NCBI GenBank assembly: GCA_052273485.1
Contig: DAVZID010000015.1
Span: 1 to 52,587, forward strand
Length of the DNA stretch: 52,587 bases
Origin: Anthropogastromicrobium sp052273485
GTDB taxonomy: Bacteria; Bacillota; Clostridia; Lachnospirales; Lachnospiraceae
Direction: 5' to 3'
The notes under the pieces are model-generated. The model was not told the origin of the DNA. It saw only the letters and a program-made list of their open reading frames with translations, and made no database searches. This document shows, in pieces, positions 24,220-33,261 of the stretch. Every line of letters begins with the position of its first letter. Within the stretch, counting starts at the first letter, position 1. A program made the position numbers and the translations under genes.

Positions 24220-25221
24220 ATGGATATGCAAAAGCTGGCAGAGGAGATTATTGAAGGAAAGAGACTGACAAGAAAAGATGATCTGTCTTTTTTTCTGGAC
24301 TGTGATTTAGATGACCTGTGTAAAGGAGCGGACAAAATCCGTGAGCATTTTGTAGGAGACAAAGTCGATCTTTGTTCGATTATTAACGGACGAAGTGGTC
24401 GTTGTCCGGAGGACTGTAAGTACTGCGCACAGTCAGCACATCACCACACAGACTGCGAGGTATATAGCTTTTTACCGGAGGAGAAGATCGTAGAGGCATG
24501 TAAGATGAACGAGCGAGAGGGTGTTGATCGTTTTTCAATCGTTACGGCAGGAAAGGCACTGACAGGTGAGGAGTTTGAAAAAGCCATTCATGCGTATGAG
24601 ACGATGAAGAAGGAATGCAGCATTGATCTTTGTGCTTCAATGGGTTTTTTGACAAGAGAGCAGCTTCATAGACTGCATGAAGCTGGTGTATCAAGCTATC
24701 ATCACAATATTGAGACTTCAAAGCGCTATTTTCCGCAGATTTGCACGACGCACACCTATGAGCAGAAGATCGCTACATTAAAGATGGTAAAGGAAGAAGG
24801 TATGTATGTCTGTTCCGGCGGAATCATTGGCATGGGCGAGACTTGGGAGGACCGTCTTGATATGGCAATAAGCCTTTCGGAGTGCGGTGTCGATTCGATT
24901 CCGATAAACTCACTAATGCCAATCAAAGGAACACCACTTGAGAATCTTGAACGAATCTCGGAACCTGATATTTTGCGTACTGTCGCGTTATTTCGCTATA
25001 TTAATCCAAAGGCAGATATTCGACTCGGTGCGGGACGTGCTCTTTTGACAAATGACGGAGAGCTTGCATTTAAATCTGGTGTATCAGCAACGATCACAGG
25101 AAATATGTTGACAACAGTTGCCTGTGCGACCATCCGAAGTGACAAAAAGATGCTTGAGGATATCGGACGAGATGTAACACCGGAGTACCAGAAGGTACAA
25201 AATGCAGAAAAGAGAGCATAA
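24220..25221 (+). CDS. bioB: Biotin synthase
   Basis: Radical SAM enzyme that inserts sulfur into dethiobiotin, the last step of biotin synthesis. The cluster motif CPEDCKYC is followed by AQSAHH. Other typical segments are INSLMPIKGTP and the C-terminal RLGAGRALLTNDGE, whose Arg is a ligand of the auxiliary [2Fe-2S] cluster. 333 residues, normal length. AGGAGG precedes the ATG. With bioY downstream and no bioA, D or F in view, the cell may import biotin or its precursors. Regulation by BirA is indicated by the operator. Confidence 0.95.
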   Translation: MDMQKLAEEIIEGKRLTRKDDLSFFLDCDLDDLCKGADKIREHFVGDKVDLCSIINGRSGRCPEDCKYCAQSAHHHTDCEVYSFLPEEKIVEACKMNEREGVDRFSIVTAGKALTGEEFEKAIHAYETMKKECSIDLCASMGFLTREQLHRLHEAGVSSYHHNIETSKRYFPQICTTHTYEQKIATLKMVKEEGMYVCSGGIIGMGETWEDRLDMAISLSECGVDSIPINSLMPIKGTPLENLERISEPDILRTVALFRYINPKADIRLGAGRALLTNDGELAFKSGVSATITGNMLTTVACATIRSDKKMLEDIGRDVTPEYQKVQNAEKRA

Positions 25222-25300
25222 ATAATAGAAGGAAAAAATAAGACAAAAGAAAAGATAAAACAAGAAAAAATAATAAAACAAAAGAGAGGGAAAAACAATT

Positions 25301-25846
25301 ATGAGAAACGAATCTGTCAAGACCATGACAATGTGTGCGATCATGGCGGCACTTATGTGTATTTTGGGACCAATGTCCATTCCGATCGGAGCAGTTCCGA
25401 TCTCCTTTACGAATCTGGTAATTTACCTGACTGTTTACCTGCTTGGTGCAAAGAAAGGCTGCATCAGCTACTTGATTTATATGCTTCTTGGTGTGGTTGG
25501 GCTTCCTGTATTTTCTGGTTACACAGGCGGTATTGCAAAGCTGGCAGGCCCGACAGGCGGTTATCTTGTAGGATTTATTCTGCTTGCCTTAATCAGCGGA
25601 ATTGTTCTGGAAAAGACAAACAGAAATATCATCTGGAGCTTTGTTGGTATGGTAGCTGGAACAGCAATTGCTTATCTGTTTGGAACAGTTTGGTTTGTAA
25701 TCCAGGCACAGTGTACAGTAAGCTATGCACTCAGCGTATGTGTAATGCCATTCATTCCATTTGATTTACTCAAGATGGTAATTGCTATTGCACTAGGTAA
25801 GGTTGTTTTTATAGCATTAAAGAGAAGCAGCTTGCTTCCGGCGTAA
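25301..25846 (+). CDS. bioY: Biotin transporter BioY (ECF S-component)
   Basis: Integral membrane protein of 181 residues with about six helices. The family motifs MAALMCILGPMSIPIG, VPISFTNLVIYL and FSGYTGGIAKLAGPTGGYL are evident. It binds biotin and works with the general ECF energising module, which is not encoded here. AGAGAGGG precedes the ATG. It lies 79 bp after bioB and shares its BirA-controlled promoter; the pair ends at a strong terminator. Confidence 0.94.
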   Translation: MRNESVKTMTMCAIMAALMCILGPMSIPIGAVPISFTNLVIYLTVYLLGAKKGCISYLIYMLLGVVGLPVFSGYTGGIAKLAGPTGGYLVGFILLALISGIVLEKTNRNIIWSFVGMVAGTAIAYLFGTVWFVIQAQCTVSYALSVCVMPFIPFDLLKMVIAIALGKVVFIALKRSSLLPA

Positions 25847-25929
25847 AATAATTTATTTTTAAGGGCTAAAAATAAATTAGGACAAAGGAATTCCTATATT
25901 AAAAAGAAGGATAATGGTTTAATTGATAT

Positions 25930-25986
25930 AATACCTCTTAAGTAGACAAGGTAAATAACCTAAATCTATTTAAGAGGTATTTTTAT
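25930..25986 (+). terminator. Terminator of the bioB-bioY operon
   Basis: 17-bp stem (25930-25946 with 25965-25981, one G-T wobble) and an inner AGGT/ACCT hairpin in the loop, followed by TTTTT. The 240 bp that follow (25987-26226) are extremely A-rich on the + strand and hold no gene I can recognise. Confidence 0.9.
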
Positions 25987-26226
25987 GTACAGAGAATCAA
26001 AGTATTCTATAGAGAAACAAGTATAACTAATTTTTTAGCTATTTGCAGGTGACTTTAAGAGATATAAAAGGTTTGAAAAATAAAAAATGGCTATATATTT
26101 CAAAAAATAAGAAAAATAAGGTGAAAAATAAGACAAAAAGCCTATGAAAAATAAATAAAATATAAAACCACCATACAAAATGAATGGAAAATCAAAAATA
26201 AAATATAAAAATATGTGAAAAAATAC

Positions 26227-26255
26227 TTTACAAATCAAAAAATGAGTGCTATACT
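26227..26255 (+). promoter_or_regulatory. Promoter of the carbohydrate ABC operon
   Basis: TTTACA (26227-26232), 17-bp spacer, TATACT (26250-26255), 73 bp before the first permease gene. The region upstream is A-tract rich and may act as an UP element. Confidence 0.8.
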
Positions 26256-26261
26256 TGCGGC

Positions 26262-26304
26262 ATACTAGTATACAACCTATAGTGGACGGGTATGAAAAGG
26301 TTGT
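26262..26304 (+). promoter_or_regulatory. Candidate operator and leader hairpin of the carbohydrate operon
   Basis: Perfect palindrome ATACTAGTAT (26262-26271) falls at the expected transcription start, 6 bp after the -10. It is followed by ACAACC (26272-26277), which pairs with GGTTGT (26299-26304). The overlapping GTATAC core resembles operators of FCD-type GntR regulators, such as the one encoded at 32435. Binding by that protein is inference. Confidence 0.5.
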
Positions 26305-26327
26305 AATTTTGAGAAGGGAGTTGTCTT

Positions 26328-27284
26328 ATGGTAAAAAAGAAAAATAGTATGGTGGGTGCTGTGGCTGTTCCTGTAAAACGGCGCGGACTATGGAAAACAA
26401 TCTGGCGCTACAAGTGGTTGTATCTTATGCTTGTGCCGGTAATTGCGTATTATGCTATATTTAAGTATGCACCTATGTACGGTATAGTTATTGCATTTCA
26501 GAACTATAATGTTTTTAAAGGTGTTTTTGGAAGTGAGTTTATTGGTCTGGATGTATTCAAAAAAATATTTGCAAAGACAAATTTCTGGACAGCGATCCGA
26601 AATACAATTTTTCTCAATTTTGCAACCATGGTGATTAATTTTCCGCTTACCATTATTATTGCGCTGATGTTAAATGAGCTTCGGAATTTGCGTTTTAAGA
26701 AATTAACCCAGTCTGTATTATATCTTCCGCATTTCATTTCATGGGTTGTGGTATACGGTATCGTACAGAATATGTTTACGACGAATGATGGAACAATCAA
26801 TAACATTTTAAACTCTATGGGTATTAGTTCTAAGCCATTTTTGTCTAACACAAGCTGGTGGACGTTTATGTATGTTATAGTAAATGTATGGAAAGAAGTA
26901 GGATGGGGAACAATCATTTATCTGGCAGCGTTGACAAGTATTGATGAGAGTCTATACGAGGCTGCATATTTGGATGGAGCAACCAGATTTCAACGAGTTG
27001 TGTATATTACGCTTCCATTGATTCGTTCTACTGTTGTTACGATGTTGCTTTTGACAGTGTCTAAGATGATGAGTATTGGATTGGATGCACCATTATTATT
27101 GGGAAATTCGTCAGTTATGGATGTTTCACAAGTTATCTCTACTTACGTTTATGAACTTGGTATTTTGAGACAGGATTATGCACAGTCTACAGCTATTGGC
27201 TTATTCCAGTCAGTTGTGAATATTATGATACTTATTGTGTTTGATAGATTTGCAAAGATGATTGGTGAGGATGGTATTATTTAG
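26328..27284 (+). CDS. Carbohydrate ABC permease, LplB-like
   Basis: 318 residues with six transmembrane helices. A basic N-terminus is followed by YKWLYLMLVPVIAYYAIFKYAPMYG, the typical opening of the LplB/YteP group that imports oligosaccharides, often from pectin or other plant polymers. The EAA loop EAAYLDGATRFQRVVYITLPLI contacts the ATPase. No ATPase gene is in the operon; such systems commonly share a general MsmX-type ATPase encoded elsewhere. GGGAG lies upstream of the ATG. First gene of an operon running to 33109. Confidence 0.92.
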   Translation: MVKKKNSMVGAVAVPVKRRGLWKTIWRYKWLYLMLVPVIAYYAIFKYAPMYGIVIAFQNYNVFKGVFGSEFIGLDVFKKIFAKTNFWTAIRNTIFLNFATMVINFPLTIIIALMLNELRNLRFKKLTQSVLYLPHFISWVVVYGIVQNMFTTNDGTINNILNSMGISSKPFLSNTSWWTFMYVIVNVWKEVGWGTIIYLAALTSIDESLYEAAYLDGATRFQRVVYITLPLIRSTVVTMLLLTVSKMMSIGLDAPLLLGNSSVMDVSQVISTYVYELGILRQDYAQSTAIGLFQSVVNIMILIVFDRFAKMIGEDGII

Positions 27285-27301
27285 GGAAGGAGGAATATGA
27301 G

Positions 27302-28246
27302 ATGGCTTCAAAAAGATCAGAAATAAGAGCTGAAAGAAAAGCTTTAAAGGAGAAAGAAGCACTCCAGAACGCATCGAGCGGATTGAAACATAAATTTACA
27401 GTAGTAGATGCACTAATGTATGCCTTTATAGCAATTCTTTCTTTAATTTGTCTTTATCCGTTTGTGAACGTAATTGCGTATTCTCTGAGTGGTGCAGATG
27501 CTGTGCTGGCAAATGATGTGACATTTTATCCCAAAGATTTTACACTGGCTGCTTATAAAAATATTGCAGCGCGTCCAACAATTTGGATTTCTCTTAGAGT
27601 AACGATTATCATTACGATAGCTGGTACGGCTTTAGGATTGGTTTTGACAACAGCAGCGGCGTATGCTTTATCGCGACCAAATTTGCCAGGAAGAAAAGTG
27701 CTTTCAGGACTTATTTTGTTTACAATGTATTTTTCAGGTGGAATTATTCCAACTTTCTTAGTGGTAAAAAGTTTAGGAATGTATGATACTTTGGCAGCAC
27801 TTGTTATCCCAAATGCGATGAATGTTTTTAATTTTGTTATTATGAGAACATTTTTCAGACAACTACCTAGAGAGTTAGATGAGGCGGCTCAGATTGATGG
27901 AGCAACGGAGATGCAGGTACTGTTTCGTATTGTACTTCCGCTTTCAGTTCCAATTCTGGCAACAATTGGCTTGTTTTACGCAGTACAATATTGGAATGAT
28001 TATTTTCAGTCATTGCTGTATATCATTGATCCGGATAAATTCACACTTCAGCTTAGATTGCGCTCACTGCTGCAAACTGAACTGAATACAGATGTATCAA
28101 ATCCAGAGGGTATTGGAAATCAGGTTATGACACAGTCTTTGAAGATGGCATCAGTTGCCATTGCTACAATTCCGATTATTATTGTATATCCGTGGCTGCA
28201 AAAGTATTTTGTAAAAGGTATGATGCTTGGATCTGTGAAAGGATGA
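27302..28246 (+). CDS. Carbohydrate ABC permease, LplC/YtcP-like
   Basis: Partner permease of 314 residues with six helices and a cytoplasmic charged N-terminus of about 30 residues (SKRSEIRAERKALKEKEAL). The EAA loop DEAAQIDGATEMQVLFRIVLPLS and the C-terminal VKGMMLGSVKG are typical of YtcP/LplC proteins. It starts 17 bp after the first permease behind GGAGG. It forms the import channel with the previous gene product. Confidence 0.93.
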   Translation: MASKRSEIRAERKALKEKEALQNASSGLKHKFTVVDALMYAFIAILSLICLYPFVNVIAYSLSGADAVLANDVTFYPKDFTLAAYKNIAARPTIWISLRVTIIITIAGTALGLVLTTAAAYALSRPNLPGRKVLSGLILFTMYFSGGIIPTFLVVKSLGMYDTLAALVIPNAMNVFNFVIMRTFFRQLPRELDEAAQIDGATEMQVLFRIVLPLSVPILATIGLFYAVQYWNDYFQSLLYIIDPDKFTLQLRLRSLLQTELNTDVSNPEGIGNQVMTQSLKMASVAIATIPIIIVYPWLQKYFVKGMMLGSVKG

Positions 28247-28344
28247 GATCTAAATAATTTGGCATCAAGGAGAGAGTTAATAAAATTAAGGAGATAAGGC
28301 ATTTGATAAATGCTAAATAATAAAGAAAAAAAGGAGAGAAGAAA

Positions 28345-29961
28345 ATGAGAAGAAAATTAATTGCAGGTTCATTGGCAGCTATGACATTACTTTCAGTGCC
28401 GGTTTATGCTAGTGGAGCAGAGGGTGGAGAAAGCAAGTATCAGACAACGTATGGAAGTAAGCAGTTTGATGGTGTTACCATTTCAGTAGAGTTGTTTGAT
28501 CGTTCCAATGCACCGGAAGGAAGCACAATTCTAGAAAACAGATGGACAAAGTATGCACAGGATGCTATGGCAGAAGTCGGCATTAATCTTGAGTTTGTAG
28601 CTGTTCCTAGAGGTGATGAGGTAAGTAAGATGCAGACAATGGTGGGATCAGGAACAGCTCCAACTATCACACTTACATATACTTACACCTATGCGAGAGA
28701 TTACTATAATGATGGTGGAATTTGGGATTTATCAGAATTTGTTGATGGAGAAGATCAGGCACAGAATTTGAAGGAATATGTAGGTGACAGCTGTCTTGAA
28801 CTGGGAAGAAATGCAGATGGATCTTTGATTGGAATAGTGGCAAGACGAGCAACAACAGCAAATAGTAATCTTTTCATCCGTAAGGATTGGCTGGATGATT
28901 TGGGACTAGAAGTTCCAACAACTACAGATGAACTAAAAAACGTTTTACATGAAATGGTTTATAATAATCCTGATGGCAATACAGGTGTGGTTGGTATTTC
29001 ACTTCCTTCAATGGTGGATACGTATCTTACAGGTCAGAGAGATGCTGAGTCGTTAGCATTTATGGAGAATGTGCATGATGAAAAAGCAATGGCAATAAAT
29101 GACGGATACGATTATTATGCAGATCCAGGATATAGAGAGTATCTTAGATGGGTAAATGATCTGTACAATGATGGTTTGATGGACAAGGAATTTTTTGCTT
29201 CTACGGATGAAGTTTTGCAGTCAAATTTTGTAAATGGCAAATTGGCAGCTTACGATGCTAATGTTGGACATAATGTAGATATTTTGCGTGGCGGCTTGCT
29301 TCAGTCTTTGAAAAACAAGGATAAGGACGCTGAAATGATAGCAATTCGTTCAATGGAGTCAAATGTTTATGAGGGTGAGAATTTCGTTCCGGCATATGGC
29401 GAAGGTGGATTGATCATGTTTGTTCCAAAGACATATGATGAGGAACAGGTAGAGGCTGCTGTTACTTATCTTGATTGGTTGTCTACAGAAGAAGGCGGAT
29501 TTACAATTTATCACGGCTTCGAAGGTGAACATTTTGATTACAACGAGGATGGAGTTCCGATTCCAAAACAAGCAGATTATAATCAGAAGGATAAGGACTG
29601 GATCCGTACCGATTTGTTCCTTGTTGGAAATCAGGGTTATTTTACAAATGTTGAGGATTTTAACTTAAATATTGCTGCAGATAATCCAGGTTGGGAAGAG
29701 TATACACTTTCTGATTATCAGTTATCCTTGGATGGAACTCAGATCGCCAGTGCTCAGTATATGTATCAGCCAGAGATCGAATTAGATTTGAGAAATGATT
29801 TGGATCTGTTGATGAAGGAATGGAAGGTTAAGTGTATTACTTGTGCACCAGAAGATTTCGATAATAATTATGACAGATGGATTTCAGAAGCAGAAGATTT
29901 AGGTATTCAGGATATTCTGGATGCCAGAGCAGAGGTTTACGCAGAAGTCAAGGGCGAATAA
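28345..29961 (+). CDS. Extracellular carbohydrate-binding protein (LplA/LipO-like)
   Basis: 538 residues, the usual size for the family. Signal peptide MRRKLIAGSLAAM... ends near VYASGAEG. There is no cysteine at the cleavage region, so unlike most Gram-positive binding proteins it has no lipobox and may be secreted free or held by the permease. The mature part shows the family patterns DWLDDLGLEVPTTTDEL and EGGFTIYHGFEGEHFDYNEDG. Ligand unknown, probably an oligosaccharide. AAAAGGAGAG ribosome site. A hairpin after the gene may stabilise its mRNA. Confidence 0.9.
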   Translation: MRRKLIAGSLAAMTLLSVPVYASGAEGGESKYQTTYGSKQFDGVTISVELFDRSNAPEGSTILENRWTKYAQDAMAEVGINLEFVAVPRGDEVSKMQTMVGSGTAPTITLTYTYTYARDYYNDGGIWDLSEFVDGEDQAQNLKEYVGDSCLELGRNADGSLIGIVARRATTANSNLFIRKDWLDDLGLEVPTTTDELKNVLHEMVYNNPDGNTGVVGISLPSMVDTYLTGQRDAESLAFMENVHDEKAMAINDGYDYYADPGYREYLRWVNDLYNDGLMDKEFFASTDEVLQSNFVNGKLAAYDANVGHNVDILRGGLLQSLKNKDKDAEMIAIRSMESNVYEGENFVPAYGEGGLIMFVPKTYDEEQVEAAVTYLDWLSTEEGGFTIYHGFEGEHFDYNEDGVPIPKQADYNQKDKDWIRTDLFLVGNQGYFTNVEDFNLNIAADNPGWEEYTLSDYQLSLDGTQIASAQYMYQPEIELDLRNDLDLLMKEWKVKCITCAPEDFDNNYDRWISEAEDLGIQDILDARAEVYAEVKGE

Positions 29962-29997
29962 TTATAAATAAAATTGTAAGTAGCGATTTCTGAAAAT

Positions 29998-30023
29998 AGG
30001 GGTGTCAAGCAATTGACGCCCCT
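29998..30023 (+). other. Intercistronic hairpin after the carbohydrate-binding protein
   Basis: 11-bp stem AGGGGTGTCAA, loop GCAA, TTGACGCCCCT, one G-T wobble. It is followed by an A-rich tract, not T, so it is unlikely to terminate fully. It may protect upstream mRNA and give the binding protein higher expression than the downstream genes. Confidence 0.7.
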
Positions 30024-30128
30024 AAAAATAAAATGAAATTGAACACTTTTCGACGGATATAAGAAAACTGGAATAAGCTTTAAAGAAAGCAGAAAAAATC
30101 ATATGTTAGATATGGTAGGAGGAGAGTT

Positions 30129-31208
30129 ATGTTAGCATCAGATGGAATGAATTACGCACCAAAGGGAAAACCGATGCCAGTTGTAAAAGAGGGCGAATTT
30201 GTTATAGCTGCGATTGCCCTTGATCATGGTCATATCTATGGAATGTGCAATGGCTTAGTAGAAGCTGGTGCAACGCTTAAGTGGGTGTACGATCCAGATC
30301 CTGAAAAGGTTGAAAATTTTATAAAGACTTTTCCAGGGGTAAAGGCAGCATCAAGTGAAAAAGAAATCTTAGATGATCCAGAGGTAAAGCTTGTATGTGG
30401 TGCAGCGATTACAGCACAAAGATGTGCTCTAGGTTTGCGTGTTATGGCAGCTGGAAAAGACTATTTTACAGATAAGGCTCCACTTACGACGCTGAAACAG
30501 TTAGAAGCTGCGAAAGAAATGGTAAAAAAGACAGGTAAAAAGTACATGTGCTATTACAGTGAGCGTATACATGTTGAAGCTGCTGTGTTTGCTGGAGAAT
30601 TGGTAAAAGAGGGAGCAATTGGACGCGTGATTCAAGTACTGGGTATGGGACCGCACAGAGAAAATCCAGGAAGTCGTCCAGATTGGTTTTACGATAAAGA
30701 AAATGGTTATGGTGGTATTCTTTGTGATATTGGTAGTCACCAAATTGAGCAGTTTTTGTTTTATACTGGTGCAAAGGATGCTACAATTGTAAAAAGTCAG
30801 ATTGCAAATTATGCACATCCTGAGCATCCTGGACTTGATGATTTTGGTGATGCAGTTTTAGTTGGGGATAATGGTGCAACTCAATATTTTCGTGTAGACT
30901 GGTTTACTCCAGATGGACTAGGCACATGGGGAGATGGACGTACCTTCTTATTAGGAACAGAAGGATACATAGAATTAAGAAAATATATTAATGTTGGAAC
31001 TGGTGACGGTACATCAAATCATGTATTTCTAGTAAATAAAAATGGTGAACAGCATTTTTGTGTAACTGGTCAGGTAGGATATCCATATTTTGGACAGTTG
31101 ATTTTAGACTGCATAAATCGTACAGAAAATGCAATGACACAGGAACATTGTTTTAAGGCAGCGGAACTTTGTGTAAAGGCACAGATGCAGGCAACACGTT
31201 TGGAATGA
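30129..31208 (+). CDS. Gfo/Idh/MocA family oxidoreductase (first copy)
   Basis: 359 residues, NAD(P)-dependent, acting on sugars or cyclitols. The N-terminal Rossmann domain starts after about 20 residues with a diverged nucleotide motif (ALDHGHIYGMCNGL). The catalytic Lys lies in TDKAPL, and the active-site DIGSHQIEQ holds the usual Asp and His. It is not a close duplicate of the next gene. It has an AGGAGGAG ribosome site. Its position after the binding protein suggests it oxidises or epimerises the imported sugar. Confidence 0.88.
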   Translation: MLASDGMNYAPKGKPMPVVKEGEFVIAAIALDHGHIYGMCNGLVEAGATLKWVYDPDPEKVENFIKTFPGVKAASSEKEILDDPEVKLVCGAAITAQRCALGLRVMAAGKDYFTDKAPLTTLKQLEAAKEMVKKTGKKYMCYYSERIHVEAAVFAGELVKEGAIGRVIQVLGMGPHRENPGSRPDWFYDKENGYGGILCDIGSHQIEQFLFYTGAKDATIVKSQIANYAHPEHPGLDDFGDAVLVGDNGATQYFRVDWFTPDGLGTWGDGRTFLLGTEGYIELRKYINVGTGDGTSNHVFLVNKNGEQHFCVTGQVGYPYFGQLILDCINRTENAMTQEHCFKAAELCVKAQMQATRLE

Positions 31209-31248
31209 ATTACAATGTAGTTTAAAAAGCCATAAAGGAGAGAAAGAT

Positions 31249-32415
31249 ATGTTCAATGTAGCAATTGTTGGAATAGGTAATATTTCGAGCGCGCATATTA
31301 ATGGGCTTTTAGAGTTTCCAGAGCGTGCAAAAATAGTAGCTTTGTGTGATATTTATCCTGAAAAAGCAGAGGCAGCTAAGAAGAAGTATAATTTGACAGA
31401 TGCAGTTGTATTTGATGATCATCAGAAAATGTTAGCAAGTGATATAAAAATAGATATTGTGCACGTTTGTACACCGCCTTATGTACATGCAGAAATCGCA
31501 ATTAATTCCATGAATGCTGGAAAAAATGTGTTGGTGGAAAAACCCATGGCAACATGCTTGGAGGAGTGTGATGCCATGCTTGAGGCAGAAAAGAAAAATC
31601 ATGTTGTCATGGGATGTATTGCTCAGAATCGCTTCCGCAATTCTATTTATAAATTAAAAAAAGTTGTAGATAGTGGTCTTGCTGGAAAAATCCGTTGTGC
31701 TCATGTGGATTCTTTGTGGTGGAGAGGTCACTGTTATTATGATCTGTGGTGGAGAGGAACTTGGGAAAAAGAAGGCGGAGGCCCTACGTTAAATCATGCT
31801 GTACATCATATTGATATGATTAACTGGATTGAAGGTTGTCTGCCAGATGAAGTAGTAGCTATTCTTAGTAATGTAATGCATGACAATTCTGAGGTAGAGG
31901 ATTTGTCTTTCGCAGTATTGAAGTATCCAGATGGAGGTTTAGCAGAGGTTACCAGTTCAGTTATTCATCATGGGGAGGAGCAGGGAATTGTTCTTCAATG
32001 TGAAAATGCAAAAATATCAGCTCCATGGGATTGCAAAGCAGAGGTAACAAAGCAAAATGGGTTTCCAATTGAAAATGGCGGGGATAAATTAGTAAAGGAA
32101 ATTAATGATTATTATAATTCAATTCCAGACCTTACTTATGAAGGACATACTGGCGAAATTGATAATTATCTGAGTTCACTTGAAAAAGGTGAAAGACCTA
32201 TGATCACAGGTGAAGATGGACGAAAGACAGTTGAATTGATTAGTGCGATTTATAAGGCAGGGTGCAAGAAAGAGTATGTACATATGCCAATTTGCAAGGA
32301 TGATGAATACTACAAGTTTGAAGGCATTCTAAAGAATGCAATTCATTTCTACGAAAAGAAAGAGAGTATTGAGAATTTCGAAGCAGATACAATTACAGTT
32401 GGCAATTATAAGTAA
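31249..32415 (+). CDS. Gfo/Idh/MocA family oxidoreductase (second copy)
   Basis: 388 residues. A canonical Rossmann start (VAIVGIGNISSAHI), the catalytic VEKPMA Lys, and LNHAVHHIDMINWI with the active-site histidines are visible. It starts 40 bp after the first copy, behind AAAGGAGAG. Two distinct dehydrogenases in one operon suggest sequential oxidation and reduction, for example a redox epimerisation through a keto-sugar; this is inference. The C-terminal domain is slightly longer than average. Confidence 0.92.
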   Translation: MFNVAIVGIGNISSAHINGLLEFPERAKIVALCDIYPEKAEAAKKKYNLTDAVVFDDHQKMLASDIKIDIVHVCTPPYVHAEIAINSMNAGKNVLVEKPMATCLEECDAMLEAEKKNHVVMGCIAQNRFRNSIYKLKKVVDSGLAGKIRCAHVDSLWWRGHCYYDLWWRGTWEKEGGGPTLNHAVHHIDMINWIEGCLPDEVVAILSNVMHDNSEVEDLSFAVLKYPDGGLAEVTSSVIHHGEEQGIVLQCENAKISAPWDCKAEVTKQNGFPIENGGDKLVKEINDYYNSIPDLTYEGHTGEIDNYLSSLEKGERPMITGEDGRKTVELISAIYKAGCKKEYVHMPICKDDEYYKFEGILKNAIHFYEKKESIENFEADTITVGNYK

Positions 32416-32434
32416 ATGGGTAGGGTGAGACGGT

Positions 32435-33109
32435 ATGTATCTTGAAGAGAGACGAAATGGAGAATCAAATCGGGAATATGCGCTGCGAATATTAAAGGCG
32501 AACATCATTCAGCTAATTTTAGAGCCAGGCTGTCCGATTGGTGAACAAAAAATTGCCAAGGAACTTGGTATGTCGAGAACTCCTGTGAGAGAGGCTCTCG
32601 TGGAATTAATGAAAACAAGGATTGTTGAGATTTTGCCGCAGAAAGGTACATATGTTTCTTACTTGGATTACGATTTGGTTGAGGAAGCACGTTTTATGCG
32701 GATGACGTTAGAGCTTGCACTGCTAGATGAGCTTGCGGAAAAAATGACAGATAAAGATTTTGACAGGATGGAAGCAAATGTTACGATGCAGAGATTTTAC
32801 TTGGAACGTGAAAATCAATTGTATTTAATGCAGCTAGATGATGATTTTCATCGTATGTTTTTTGAAATCTGTAACAAAATGCAATGCTATTGTCTGTCAA
32901 AGGAATTTGGCATTCATTTTGACCGTGTTAGATTCGCAAGTTTGGAAAATCTGCGTGATAATAAAACGGTTCAGGATCACGAAGATATAGTGAAGTTGCT
33001 GCGCAGGAAAGATGTAACAAAAGCCAAAGACGTATTAAGAGTACATTTGTCGAGATTTCAAACAGATAAAGCCAAAATTCAGGCAGCGCATGAAAACTAT
33101 TTTAAGTAA
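32435..33109 (+). CDS. GntR family regulator, FCD-type
   Basis: 224 residues. An N-terminal winged helix (residues about 12-75, with AKELGMSRTPVREALVEL and the wing LPQKGTYVSYLD) is followed by an all-helical ligand domain carrying DDDFHRMFFEIC, the Asp/His metal-binding pattern of FCD domains. Such proteins sense sugar acids or similar metabolites. It is the last gene of the carbohydrate operon and probably controls the promoter at 26227-26271. It ends at a strong terminator. Confidence 0.9.
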   Translation: MYLEERRNGESNREYALRILKANIIQLILEPGCPIGEQKIAKELGMSRTPVREALVELMKTRIVEILPQKGTYVSYLDYDLVEEARFMRMTLELALLDELAEKMTDKDFDRMEANVTMQRFYLERENQLYLMQLDDDFHRMFFEICNKMQCYCLSKEFGIHFDRVRFASLENLRDNKTVQDHEDIVKLLRRKDVTKAKDVLRVHLSRFQTDKAKIQAAHENYFK

Positions 33110-33161
33110 AATTACATTTACGTAAGGCTAGTGATACTCAAAAAATTTGAAATTTCAGCAT

Positions 33162-33200
33162 ACTCCTTTACGTTTTGACGAGCGTGAGGGAGTTTTTTTA
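33162..33200 (+). terminator. Terminator of the carbohydrate operon
   Basis: 11-bp stem ACTCCTTTACG (33162-33172) with CGTGAGGGAGT (33183-33193), including two or three G-T pairs, followed by TTTTTTATT. Confidence 0.88.
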
Positions 33201-33229
33201 TTGTTTTTGTATTTTTGCTGTGCTATGAT
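33201..33229 (+). promoter_or_regulatory. Promoter of the GH43-like gene
   Basis: TTGTTT (33201-33206), 17-bp spacer, TATGAT (33224-33229), 32 bp before the start codon. Confidence 0.55.
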
Positions 33230-33261
33230 AGGAGAAATGGAACCAAGGAGGAAACGAAAAA

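Noticed and set aside
25333..25764. Alternative-frame 143-codon ORF inside bioY
   Set aside because: bioY in the other frame has clear family motifs; this frame gives no recognisable protein.
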